A stretch of DNA of 64,000 nucleotides. It comes from Ligustrum vulgare. Its lineage: Eukaryota; Streptophyta; Magnoliopsida; Lamiales; Oleaceae. The notes under the pieces were generated by a model, which saw nothing but the letters and a program-made list of their open reading frames with translations, ran no database searches and was not told the origin of the DNA. This document shows positions 21,632 through 30,551 of this stretch, piece by piece; positions within the stretch are counted from its first letter, which is position 1, and each line of letters begins with the position of its first letter. The stretch is from assembly GCA_963555705.1 (NCBI GenBank), contig OY743173.1:645001-709000 (forward strand), given 5' to 3'. The translations under genes were made by a program, and so were the position numbers.

Positions 21632-23312
21632 TGTTAAGTGCATTTTTATACACTTTTTATACCTTTAAATTAGCATTTTTTGGAACATCTTGAGCAAATA
21701 TCTACTAATTTATGCATATTTTATATTTAAATAGGTTAATATCCAAGTTTGAGGCCAAAAACCACAAAAGAAGTGCACATTACGCTGAAATTGGAAGTAT
21801 GGGGACCATTTTGTCACTTTCGAGAAGTTTTGGACAAGCCACGCAATTAACCAAGGGACCAAATTAAAAGATTTCAAAAGTTGAAGGGCCAAAAGTGCAA
21901 TTTTAGAAGGACATGTTTGAAAGAAATCTGAAAATTTGGGGACTAAATTGCTCGAGATTAAAAGATGGAGGACTTGATGGTAATTACGGAAAGGACTTAG
22001 CTGCAAAACCATCATTTGGCTAAACCACGCTTTCACGTGGCTCGAACTAAGTCGCGTTCGCGACTTGGACCTCAAAACGGACCCGAGACAACGTTGCTGC
22101 TGAAATTTACCGGGCGCGATCGCGCGCCTTTAGAAATTAAAAAAAAAAAAAAGGGAAAATTCCGGGCCGGACCGGGTCAACCCGGCCGACCCGATTCGGC
22201 CCATTTTGCTGATTCACGCGGATCTTGCCTTTTTTTTAGGGTTTTGGATGATTTTGGGGGTATTATAAAGAGGAAAAATCAGATTTTTTAGGGCCTCATG
22301 TAAGTTTCTTGCCTCTTTTTCATTTTTCTTGTATTTTCTCTTAACATTTACCTTATTTAATGCAATTTTTAATTAATGTTTTAATGTTCTTGTGTTCTTC
22401 TTCCACATTTCATCTTCTTGTTGTAGTTTAAGTTTTTAATATTTGGTATTTCCTCAAATTTCTACCATAAATGTTATATATTTTAAGTGCATTTAATGTT
22501 TTATGCTTGGGTTGTTGAAGATAATAATGGTTGATGAAGAAATTTGGCTCAAAGTGAAGGGTTCTTGGGTTTTCACTTCAAGAACTTTACAAAAAGGGAG
22601 TTTTCTTTATTATCTTGTTTTTAATCTTTATTTTAAGTATTATTCACATGTTTATGTTATTTGTTAAATGTTGTTGTTAGTTTATTATTAGAGGTTAATA
22701 TTATTGTGTTGGAATTTTAATTAGTTTAAGATTATTTAAGTATTTTAGGTTGTTTTTGGATTGTGGGTATTTATGTTTATGTATTTGTGATTGTGAATGT
22801 TGTTTATGTTTTTTTTGTAGTTTTTAAAATGTTTTTCACTATGTTAGGTTCATATTGGAATTTACTATACATGTTAGGTTAAATTTAATTTTTCCCATGT
22901 AATTTGGTTAAGTAAGTGACTACCACTATTTGATTTGTGAAAGAAGAAATTAGTGTAGTTATAAAAATTAACTTCACCTTGTCTCATGTTTTCTAGTTTA
23001 GTTTAGTCACCAAGTTCTTTCAGTTATTAGGATATTTTGGATAATTAGTTTTAATCCTAACTTTTACATATTGTTGTCTATTTGCTTTAGTTAACTAATT
23101 TATATATTGCCATGTTTCTTTTTTGTATCACTTAGTTAATAATTCACCACCAAACCATATTTTTATGTTACTCGACTTTTCTTTTAAAATGAAATCAATA
23201 ACTTTAATTACAAATCAATCAATCCTCGTGGGTACGATAACCCGGACTTTTCTAGTCCACTTTACTACTTGAACGCGAACCGTGCACTTGCTGTATACGA
23301 GTTAAGCGAACA
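21632..23312 (+). repeat. Athila C 5' LTR
   Basis: This LTR is 1,681 bp. The CpG palindrome cluster is at 22018-22130, including AAGTCGCGTTCGCGACTT. The TATA-like TATTATAAAG is at 22261-22270. In this copy the first palindrome is degraded compared with the 3' LTR. Confidence 0.93.
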
Positions 23313-23318
23313 AGTTTT

Positions 23319-23336
23319 TGGTGCCGTTGCCTGGGA
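23319..23336 (+). other. Athila C primer-binding site
   Basis: TGGTGCCGTTGCCTGGGA, six bases after the LTR. It is a two-mismatch version of the tRNA-Asp site seen in elements A and D. Confidence 0.8.
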
Positions 23337-23444
23337 CTGATTTTATTTGTACTAAATGCATTGATTTTTGTTAATTGAATTTTCTTCTCATTCTCATCTC
23401 TTTCTTCTTTTTATTTTCATTTTCTAGGTACTCTTGCCTTGTTT

Positions 23445-23601
23445 ATGCAACAACGTCCGACTTGGGACATTCTTCCAATTGATCCCGAACCCGAACGAAC
23501 TTTTAGGAGGAGGATTAGGGAAAGAAGAGAACAAGTTGAACAACAAAGAATACAAGGTAATATGGGGGGACAACAACCAAGGTGGTTCCGATCCCGTTAT
23601 T
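23445..23601 (+). pseudogene. Athila C gag, N-terminal segment
   Basis: It encodes MQQRPTWDILPIDPEPERTF and an Arg/Glu-rich helix, resembling the gag start of element A ([12 protein letters not shown]). A frame change near the G6 run at 23565 is needed to join the frame that enters the insertion (GGSDPVI) and continues on the far side at 34036 (DEDDRPMGQF). LARD-2 interrupts it within TTATT. Confidence 0.75.
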
Positions 23602-26600
23602 TATAGCGACCCAGAATTTTTATGCAATAAATAATTATTTTAATATTTAGAAAATTGTGTCGCTACTATTTCATTTATTATTTTGAAGTTAACGCCGCGA
23701 CGAATTCGTCTAGCCAAGTCAAGAAATATCGAATTTGTTCGATTTTAAATTAAAATCCGAATTTCTAAAATTATGTTATTTTAATTATTTATTCAAAGTA
23801 TTATTTTCAAAATCATTTTGAATTCCAAATTTATTAAAATATCTCAATTTTCCTTATTCAAATGTATTTTCAGTCCAAAAACATCATCATTTTGTATAAA
23901 GAATATTACACCATTTTCTATTTCATATTACACCAAATTCTACACTATCTTATTCTCCATTCACAAGCAATACCATCATTATCATCATATAACACGGCAA
24001 GACACAAACCACCATTTCTTTATTTTATCATTCCAATTATGAGTATTCCATTCAATGATTCCTCTTCACATTATTATGTCCTCCATATTGATCACTTTCC
24101 ATCTCATTCCCAATTTCATAATTCATCCTCACCAACCACCTTCACTACCTTATTCAAATACTCTCTACTCCTACGAGATTCAATTTGCACAATTCAAATC
24201 ATGGCACAACCCATATTCCTTTCTATTATTTATTTTGATTCCTCATGTCTCCCCTTTAATCATTTCTTTTTTTTCCTTTTCTTTTCCTTTAAACCACAAC
24301 AAAACCTAATCATTTTATTCTAACACTTTACATCTAATCTAATTCCTACTCAACCTAAAACTCCACCACGGTTTCACCAAACCAACCCATACTCCACTTA
24401 TCACATCATTACCTCCACTTACCTCAATTCCACAATTTCAAAACCAATCTGTATATAATCACCTGCGAAATCGTCATCATCAATCTACAATCAGTTCATA
24501 ACCATCATCCTCAATTCACCAAACAATGCCACTGCAGTCTTCATCTGTACCACCACCCATTTCGTTTCTTCCCGTTTTGATCTCCAAATCAGACAATCAG
24601 CATCATCATCATCAATGTCAAAACCACCGATCGCACACTGCCCTTCAGGTGGACACCCAACCGAATCCCAAACCACCCCTGTACAATTTCAGTTTAGCAT
24701 CCACCCAACTTCATTTCAGGCAATCACTTCAGCTTCATCCATTTTCACTCCCTGTGACTAAATTCAATCCATCACCAGAGTCTCTGATCGTCATCAGCCA
24801 CCTCCATGACTTCCAATTCACAGAGTCACTGCACTACCATTTTATCACTATCAATTCAATCCACCATATTCAGCCACACACAGATCACAACCAAAACCGG
24901 CAATCATCAGTCCAACCACCAGCTCCAAACTGCCTTCCACCAAATCAAATCATCACCGCTACTGCCTAACACTAAGTTCGCACAACCCCATCGCCTCCAC
25001 TGCCCAGTCCCAAATTAACTCCAATTCAGTGCCAAAACCCCAAATCAAAATAAAACCCAAAACCCAGATTAAGCCAAGCCAGTCACTTACCTCAAACCAC
25101 CGCCGGATTATCGCCTAGAAATCGCGACTTTAAGCCTCGTGTTTATCTCTGTTTTCGCTAATCTCGCAACAAATCAGCCCACAACCTGGTCTACTTGCAA
25201 CCTCACCGTTTATTGCAACCAACGCCGGTGAGCCCTGTCGATCGCCGGCTGAATACCCTTGTTTCACCACAGATCGCGACTGGGTCGTGAGTTGAGAGAG
25301 AGAGACAGAGAGTGGTTTTGAGAGAGAGAAGGATAAAATCTGAAATGAATTATTTGATTTTAATATTTTAAGTTTTCGGAAATTACCTTTTAGTCCTCAA
25401 GTTTAAAAGGTTTTCAAATTAGTCCCTATGTTTTCAAAAACTATCATTTCAGTCCTTTAAGTTTTAAATGAGTTTTAATCAGCCCTTTCATTTTCAAAAT
25501 CTATTATTTCAGTCACTGTTGATTTACTTTTAAACCCAAGTTTTAAAAGTATTCATTTTAGTCCCTCAACTTTCAAAGTATCAATTTTAGTCCCTCAACT
25601 TTTCAAAGTATTCATTTTAGTCCCTCAACTTTCAAAACATCAATTTTAGTCCTCAAATTATAATTTATCATTTTGAACTATATATTCGATATACTAAAGT
25701 GACTTATTGGCTAAGACGAAGCGTACGGAGAATTTAAAGAAATTGAAGTCATTCCCGCTCAACTTTGCACTCGTCGGATTTGAGGTAGACTCGCACTTAT
25801 TAATTGATTTAAATTATGATTTCATATGAATGTCATGTGACTTGTGAAAGTCAATTTTTAAGAAAAGCAAGTATGTTGTTATGAAAGGTAAATATACCTT
25901 ATGTTGTTATGAAAAGTAAGTATGTTTTTTATGAAAAGAAAATATACTTTATGTTTTTACGAGAAAAGTAAGTATACCCTATGCTTCACGAAAATGTTTT
26001 TTTGGATCATTGCTATGAAATCAATCTACCAAGATTGTTTTGGGTCCCATATGATAAGTTATGATATGTTAAGGGGACCGGAGTTTTAGTAGCGCTACAC
26101 ATAAGAATTCTTGCCACGAAGTTCGGTAACATTCTTGTGTCTCCTATGTTTATGAGGATTTGCCACGAAGTTCGGTAAAATTCCTGTGTTTCCATATGTT
26201 TATGAGGATTTACCACCTAAGTTCGGTAAAATTCCTGTCGCATATGTTTATGAGGATTTCGATCCTATCTTATGTTATGATGCAATTGATCCCTATGAAT
26301 TTCAAAAATTATGCTTGGTATACTTACTGTGATTTTATTGTTATTATGGTTTTACTGCATAAGAATTCTTGCCACCTAAGTTCGGTAAAGTTCTTGTGTC
26401 TATTTATGTTTATGAGGATTTCAATCATATCTTATGTTATGCTTTCAAAATAAATTATGCTTGGCATAATTAAAATGTTTTTATAAGTATATGGTTTTCA
26501 AAGAGCTGTTTTCAAAGAGCTATTTTCAAAGAGCCTATGATTTGTAAAATATGTCCCGTGCTGTAATGCGCAATATGAGTTTTATCAAGAGCAGTTTTAT

Positions 26601-27078
26601 AAAGAAGCTCTATCAATGCCCGTTTTATAAAGAGCCGGGATTTATGTGTTTAATCATCTTATAAATTAAATTAATTTGCGATGAGTCTACTGAGTATTTC
26701 CCCCATGAAATACTCACCCTACTTTTTAACAGTTTTGCAGATTTCGGAGACGGTGGCGAGCGATGAATGATGGTGGCAATAATCGTTAAACAGTTGAAAG
26801 TTTGACGTTAATGGTTTCCGTATTTTCCAAACAATCGAATAATTTAGAGAAGTTCATTTATTTGAGAAATTATGACATTGGCAATTTCTTTACAATATTA
26901 ATGGTTCGATTTACTATTTCAAATGGTTTCATAAATGTTTTCAATTTTATCGGCCATTACAGTTTATTTAATGTTGCCAAAAATGAATTTCAATTATTTC
27001 TTCCGCAAAAATATTATTCGAAAAATTTAGACAGAAAATGACGTAGTGAATCGGGTATACGGAACTCGGGGCGCTACA
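23602..27078 (+). repeat. LARD-2 5' LTR
   Basis: This LTR is 3,477 bp. It starts TATAGCGACCC (TA instead of the usual TG) and ends GGCGCTACA. It contains a long G-poor stretch (about 23820-25100), a GA-rich block near 25290-25335, and repeated TTTTAGTCCCTCAACTTTC phrases (25380-25650). Four copies of a module containing AAGTTCGGTAA, three in tandem plus one, lie at 26108-26425. ORFs inside are not conserved with any family I know. Confidence 0.95.
26105..26425 (+). repeat. Tandem ~52-bp repeats inside LARD-2 LTR
   Basis: The unit contains GCCACGAAGTTCGGTAA, a CTTGTG or CCTGTG block and ATGTTTATGAGGATTT. Three units are adjacent (about 26110-26260) and a fourth begins near 26360. The same array lies in the 3' LTR at about 33057-33377. 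Confidence 0.8.
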
Positions 27079-27081
27079 AGT

Positions 27082-27093
27082 TGGTATCAGAGC
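27082..27093 (+). other. LARD-2 primer-binding site (tRNA-iMet)
   Basis: TGGTATCAGAGC, four bases after the LTR end. It is the standard initiator-methionine tRNA complement. Confidence 0.95.
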
Positions 27094-27910
27094 TAGTCTG
27101 CGTTTCTGTAGACTGGTAAAATTTTCAAAAAGAATTTTCAAGAAATATTTTCCATTATAAAATTTTATTGATGAAGATTGCCACTGCCATCATTCGTTCC
27201 ACCAACTCCGAGGTAAAGAAGTTTATGATGTTTAAAGTTATTTCAGTATTTCGAATACTCATTTTACTGATTTATGAGAAAGAATGAAGAGTATTTCGGA
27301 TACTTATGATTTATGAGAAATAAGAATGTATTTCTTTGAAAATAATGATGTTGTTATGCTTTGTCATAACTTATATGCTTTAATGTATGATTATGAGAAA
27401 TTTTTTTAAAGAAAGAAAACGAGTGTTGAGCATAATGGGAATAATATGATTTTATTGAGAATTAAGTAATGGATATTATGTTGAGTAAGTGAATTATTTC
27501 CTCTATTTTGAAGAGAAATTTATTATGAAGTTTGGCCTTGTGAATATTTTGGGAATATGATTTATGGCATATATTTATAAGTATGAGTTATCTTTTGAGC
27601 CATTAAGGTATCGAAGGAAGTGATATTGTGATATTGAAAAAAATATAATTTGAAATTGTTATGTTGAGGAATTATGAATTGAATTATGGGATATTTTTGA
27701 TGATATTGAAGTGTTGGAATCGTTTTCAATATTTTAGATCGTTGTGATCAAATGTGGAGTTATTTGTTATTGTGAGTTATGAAGTATGCTTATGTTTTGG
27801 GATAAGTCCAAATTACAAGGGAGACTCTGTTCAGAATTTTATCAATTGGAATTAAGAGCATGATATGATAAGCATCTACTAAAGAATTAAGGTTAGACAT
27901 GCAAGTTCAT
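27094..27910 (+). other. LARD-2 5' leader
   Basis: AT-rich leader shared with bases 11-~840 of this window. No ORF or gag remnant is visible. Similarity between the two copies fades at about 27905-27915, where the antisense cargo begins. Confidence 0.7.
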
Positions 27911-27989
27911 TTACATCACAAACGAGATTTGGTTGATGATAGCAGAGATTTTATTATTTTCTCATAAGGAGAACACACAAGAGTCACAC

Positions 27990-28275
27990 TGGAAAGGAAA
28001 TACATGAAACACATGAAAGCATAAGAGAAAAACATGGAAAGATCCTCAGAATGAGAGATGTGTTTCCGGAGTAGCCGTATCCTACCACCTCTGATCTTTT
28101 GAGGAAATAAAGAAACCTTCAAAGAGGTGTGTTTCGAGAGTAAGAATACTCCGTAATCTACCACCTGGAACCTTTGAGGTACACACAAGATTTAAACATT
28201 AAGGAAATCCTAGTAAATGGAGGGGTGTCTCGAGAGTGAGAATACTCCGTACTCTACCCCCACCTATTCTAAGAT
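27990..28275 (-). repeat. Three diverged repeats downstream of the LOG-like gene
   Basis: On the plus strand the units carry GAGAGTGAGAATACTCCGTA or close variants, followed by a CTACCACCT or CTACCCCCA block (around 28050-28110, 28125-28175 and 28220-28265). The flanks are partly complementary (AGGTG...CACCT), so each could fold. They lie in the 3' untranslated region of the LOG-like gene and could influence 3' end formation or stability. Confidence 0.55.
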
Positions 28276-28929
28276 TCACAGAGTTAAATTTACATTAACC
28301 GGACTCCATTTTCGCTTGATTCCCCTTCCTTGCGACCAATCTATCTTAACCCCTGCTGGATCTTGTATTGAGATATATGACTGCAGCTTATCCAGTAGTT
28401 CATCAATAGTAGGAGCAGAAATAAGAAGCCTTCTGGAAAATGGAGAGATGAATCCCTGTTCCACAGCATAATCAAGAAAGGTTAACAAACCATCAAAGAA
28501 ATTGTTAACATTCAGAAGCCCAATAGGCTTAGTATGGAGATCTAGTTGAGCCCACGAGGTAATGTTAAAGATTTCTTCTAAGGTACCAAAACCTCCGGGC
28601 AGGGCTATAAAGGCATCAGAACCACATAGCATACAAGTTATGCGTTCATGGATGGATAAGGTTTGAACTTCATGCCCTCGTGTTTTGCCTGCAACATCTA
28701 CCAAAGGGACAGGTATGACACCGATTACTTTTGATTTCTCTGCAAGAGCAGATTGGGAAACACAACCCATTAGACCACTGCTACCACCCCCATATACAAG
28801 AGTGATACCTTTTTCCCCCAGTTTCTTTCCAAGATCTACAGCCGCTTCTAGATAACCGAAGCCTTTCCCTACTTTTGATCCACAAAATACACAAATAGTT
28901 TTGATCTGTCGAAGTTTTGGTGCTTCCAT
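28276..28929 (-). CDS. LOG-like: LOG-type cytokinin riboside 5'-monophosphate phosphoribohydrolase
   Basis: An intact 217-residue protein with the LOG/lysine-decarboxylase-like Rossmann fold pattern: ICVFCGSKVGKGFGY at 12-26, LVYGGGSSGLMG at 44-55, and the signature PGGFGTLEE at 111-119. The catalytic-region Arg96 and Met100 lie before DAFIALPGG, and KPIGLLNV is at 134-141. Length matches plant LOGs (about 210-230). Family knowledge: LOG releases free, active cytokinin from its riboside monophosphate in the cytosol in one step. Plant LOG genes normally have several introns; this one has none, suggesting capture from mRNA. It is antisense to the retrotransposon. The region around Arg96 is unusual (HERITCMLCGSD) and may affect activity. 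CTTTAAATAG lies 75 bases upstream (29004-29013). Confidence 0.9.
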   Translation of the reverse strand: MEAPKLRQIKTICVFCGSKVGKGFGYLEAAVDLGKKLGEKGITLVYGGGSSGLMGCVSQSALAEKSKVIGVIPVPLVDVAGKTRGHEVQTLSIHERITCMLCGSDAFIALPGGFGTLEEIFNITSWAQLDLHTKPIGLLNVNNFFDGLLTFLDYAVEQGFISPFSRRLLISAPTIDELLDKLQSYISIQDPAGVKIDWSQGRGIKRKWSPVNVNLTL

Positions 28930-29003
28930 CTTTGATAGTAAAGAAAGGAAAACTTACGAAGAAGATGTGATTTTGGGATGCCTGAACTATGAAATATGTT
29001 TGG

Positions 29004-29013
29004 CTATTTAAAG
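29004..29013 (-). promoter_or_regulatory. TATA-like element upstream of LOG-like gene
   Basis: Minus strand CTTTAAATAG, 75 bases before the start codon. Nearly the same sequence (CTTTTAAATAG) stands upstream of the neighbouring gene. A possible core promoter; inference from sequence only. Confidence 0.4.
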
Positions 29014-29228
29014 CCGGAAAAATTTACTGTTTTTGATTGATTCTGAAAAAGTGAAGATTTACTTTTGACAAAATCAGCCCACTTTTGAATATTTTTATCG
29101 TATCGAGGCTGTCACCTTTCGGCGATTAAATATTTTATTTCCAGCTTTATCAAATCTCGAGAAAGGAAAATATATTTTATTTTCAAAACGCGTGAAAGAA
29201 AGCAGCAAAATATTTTAAAAGATTTACC

Positions 29229-29795
29229 TTATATCATTGCTGAACTGCCAGAAGCCTCATTTTGTAAAACAGACTGGCAAACAGGATCTTTCGATATTAT
29301 ATTTTGGAGACTATAACGATTTTTGTCCTCGTTAAACTGAGCGTATAAGGAGAGAAGTTCACGTTGCACATAACCACTTGGGTGCGTCTCAAGAGTCAGT
29401 CGAATATCATCCAAAGACTCCTTACTCAGTCCACCCTTTATGAATTCGATTTTATCATCCCGATTAGTAGAAGAATATCCTACTGATTTGCAACGAGTAT
29501 CACAGTTCCAACGAGCACATTTGTAGCAACCACCCAGTCTTTTTGCTCTTCGTTTCTTTGCAAACGTGCTTTTGCCTAAACCAGGCATGTGCTTTGGAAA
29601 TGTTGATGGTAATTCACCAGATAGTCGAACCTTTGCTTCTATCAACCAGCGAACATCTTCTGGAATATCATGAGCCATCAGCAACCTCAATCTTTCGAGC
29701 CTTATTCTATAGATCTTTCTCAGATCATTCATAGGAAGACTGGAATAATACTTGCGAATGTTAGAAAGAATGATATCCATTGTTTGATGATTCAA
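29229..29795 (-). CDS. Basic four-cysteine protein resembling viral nucleic-acid-binding / silencing-suppressor proteins
   Basis: 188 residues, intact. The N-terminal half is helical and charged (LRKIYRIRLERLRLL at 25-39). Then GKSTFAKKRRAKR (74-86) gives an Arg/Lys-rich patch immediately before a CX2CX4CX3C cluster (Cys90, 93, 98, 102), then a helical tail (about 120-165). Order, spacing and the GKSTFAKKRRA block resemble the cysteine-rich nucleic-acid-binding proteins (Viral_NABP type) near the 3' end of flexuous plant RNA virus genomes such as vitiviruses and carlaviruses. Several of these suppress RNA silencing. It is longer than most of them. This is not the CCHC knuckle of gag. The first Met is at 29795; Met6 or Met22 could be the real start, since a TATA-like sequence lies only 18 bases upstream of 29795. 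Confidence 0.75.
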   Translation of the reverse strand: MNHQTMDIILSNIRKYYSSLPMNDLRKIYRIRLERLRLLMAHDIPEDVRWLIEAKVRLSGELPSTFPKHMPGLGKSTFAKKRRAKRLGGCYKCARWNCDTRCKSVGYSSTNRDDKIEFIKGGLSKESLDDIRLTLETHPSGYVQRELLSLYAQFNEDKNRYSLQNIISKDPVCQSVLQNEASGSSAMI

Positions 29796-29812
29796 CCTCT
29801 TCTCAGCATGAA

Positions 29813-29823
29813 CTATTTAAAAG
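29813..29823 (-). promoter_or_regulatory. TATA-like element at the four-cysteine protein gene
   Basis: Minus strand CTTTTAAATAG, 18 bases before the first ATG. If it is a true TATA box, transcription would begin past that ATG and use Met6 (29780) or Met22 (29732). It matches the element upstream of the LOG-like gene. Confidence 0.35.
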
Positions 29824-29884
29824 CGCAAAGGATCTGAGTGAATCCGCGTGATGTTGTGACCAGCAAGAAAGCGCAGGATTATTT

Positions 29885-30514
29885 TAATGAAAAGAGGAGA
29901 CAAGAAGTAATGCGCTGTTAAATTTTATCGATAAAGGAGATTTGATTGGAGATTTGGAATATTTTCTTGGATTATGGGTACTGATATTTTGTTTTAATAA
30001 TGATAATCTTGGTATAATGTGATGATACGTGGAAAGTAAAATGAGTACCGTATTGAATCAGAATTCATACGTATATACAAGTGAAAGAAATACTTTGCAG
30101 GAAATGTGGTGACATTTAAGTATAGAATCTTAGTTTTGGGAGATATTTGTTTACTGAATTTTGGGTTACAAATATTGGAAAGATAAGTTGATGATATTAT
30201 GTTGATATGTTTGGGTATATTACGTAGAGAAAATATTCAGGTAATTCTTTGATTATTTTGGGAATTTTCGATGATAAGAAAGGAAAAATTATTATGATAC
30301 GATATGTCAGTAAAGATTTGTTGAAATTTTAGAGATATATACGAATATTTGAGGTCACATGATACGATGATAAGTGACAAGTTACATGAATACTACAAGA
30401 TATGATGAAATTTTTACATACGATTGGGAATTGTTTTGATTATTTTGAGAATATTCGATGATAAGAAGAAGAGATTCTGATTAAGTATTCAGAAATTATA
30501 AGATTAAGTAAGTT
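29885..30514 (+). other. LARD-2 3' internal noncoding region
   Basis: AT-rich. Its first part (to about 30105) matches 1705-1926 of copy 1. No ORF, RNA gene or retroviral domain could be recognised. Confidence 0.6.
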
Positions 30515-30551
30515 TAATTTCGAGGACGAAATTATTTTAAGGAGGTAAGAT
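30515..30551 (+). other. LARD-2 hairpin and polypurine tract
   Basis: TAATTTCG-AGGA-CGAAATTA (30515-30534, 8-bp perfect stem) is followed by AAGGAGGTAAGA (30539-30550) and the LTR. It supplies the plus-strand primer. The AGGA-loop hairpin is the same design as in the Athila elements here. Confidence 0.8.

Noticed and set aside
22016..22291. ORFs across the C LTR palindromes
   Set aside because: Arise from GC-rich palindromes in noncoding LTR; not kept in frame in the 3' LTR.
23434..23634. 66-codon ORF crossing into the LARD-2 LTR
   Set aside because: A frame-shifted reading of Athila C gag that ends in inserted LTR sequence.
24526..24969. 147-codon ORF, identical at 31476-31919
   Set aside because: It is duplicated only because it lies in both LTRs; composition is low-complexity His/Pro/Gln from G-poor DNA and matches no family.
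28276..28929. LOG-like gene as an ordinary host locus next to a transposon
   Set aside because: It lies between the two LTRs of one element with a perfect target duplication, and a sister copy shows the same flanks without it.
29229..29795. Four-cysteine ORF as a retrotransposon gag knuckle
   Set aside because: Spacing is CX2CX4CX3C with no His, and the ORF is antisense to the element with no capsid-like domain.
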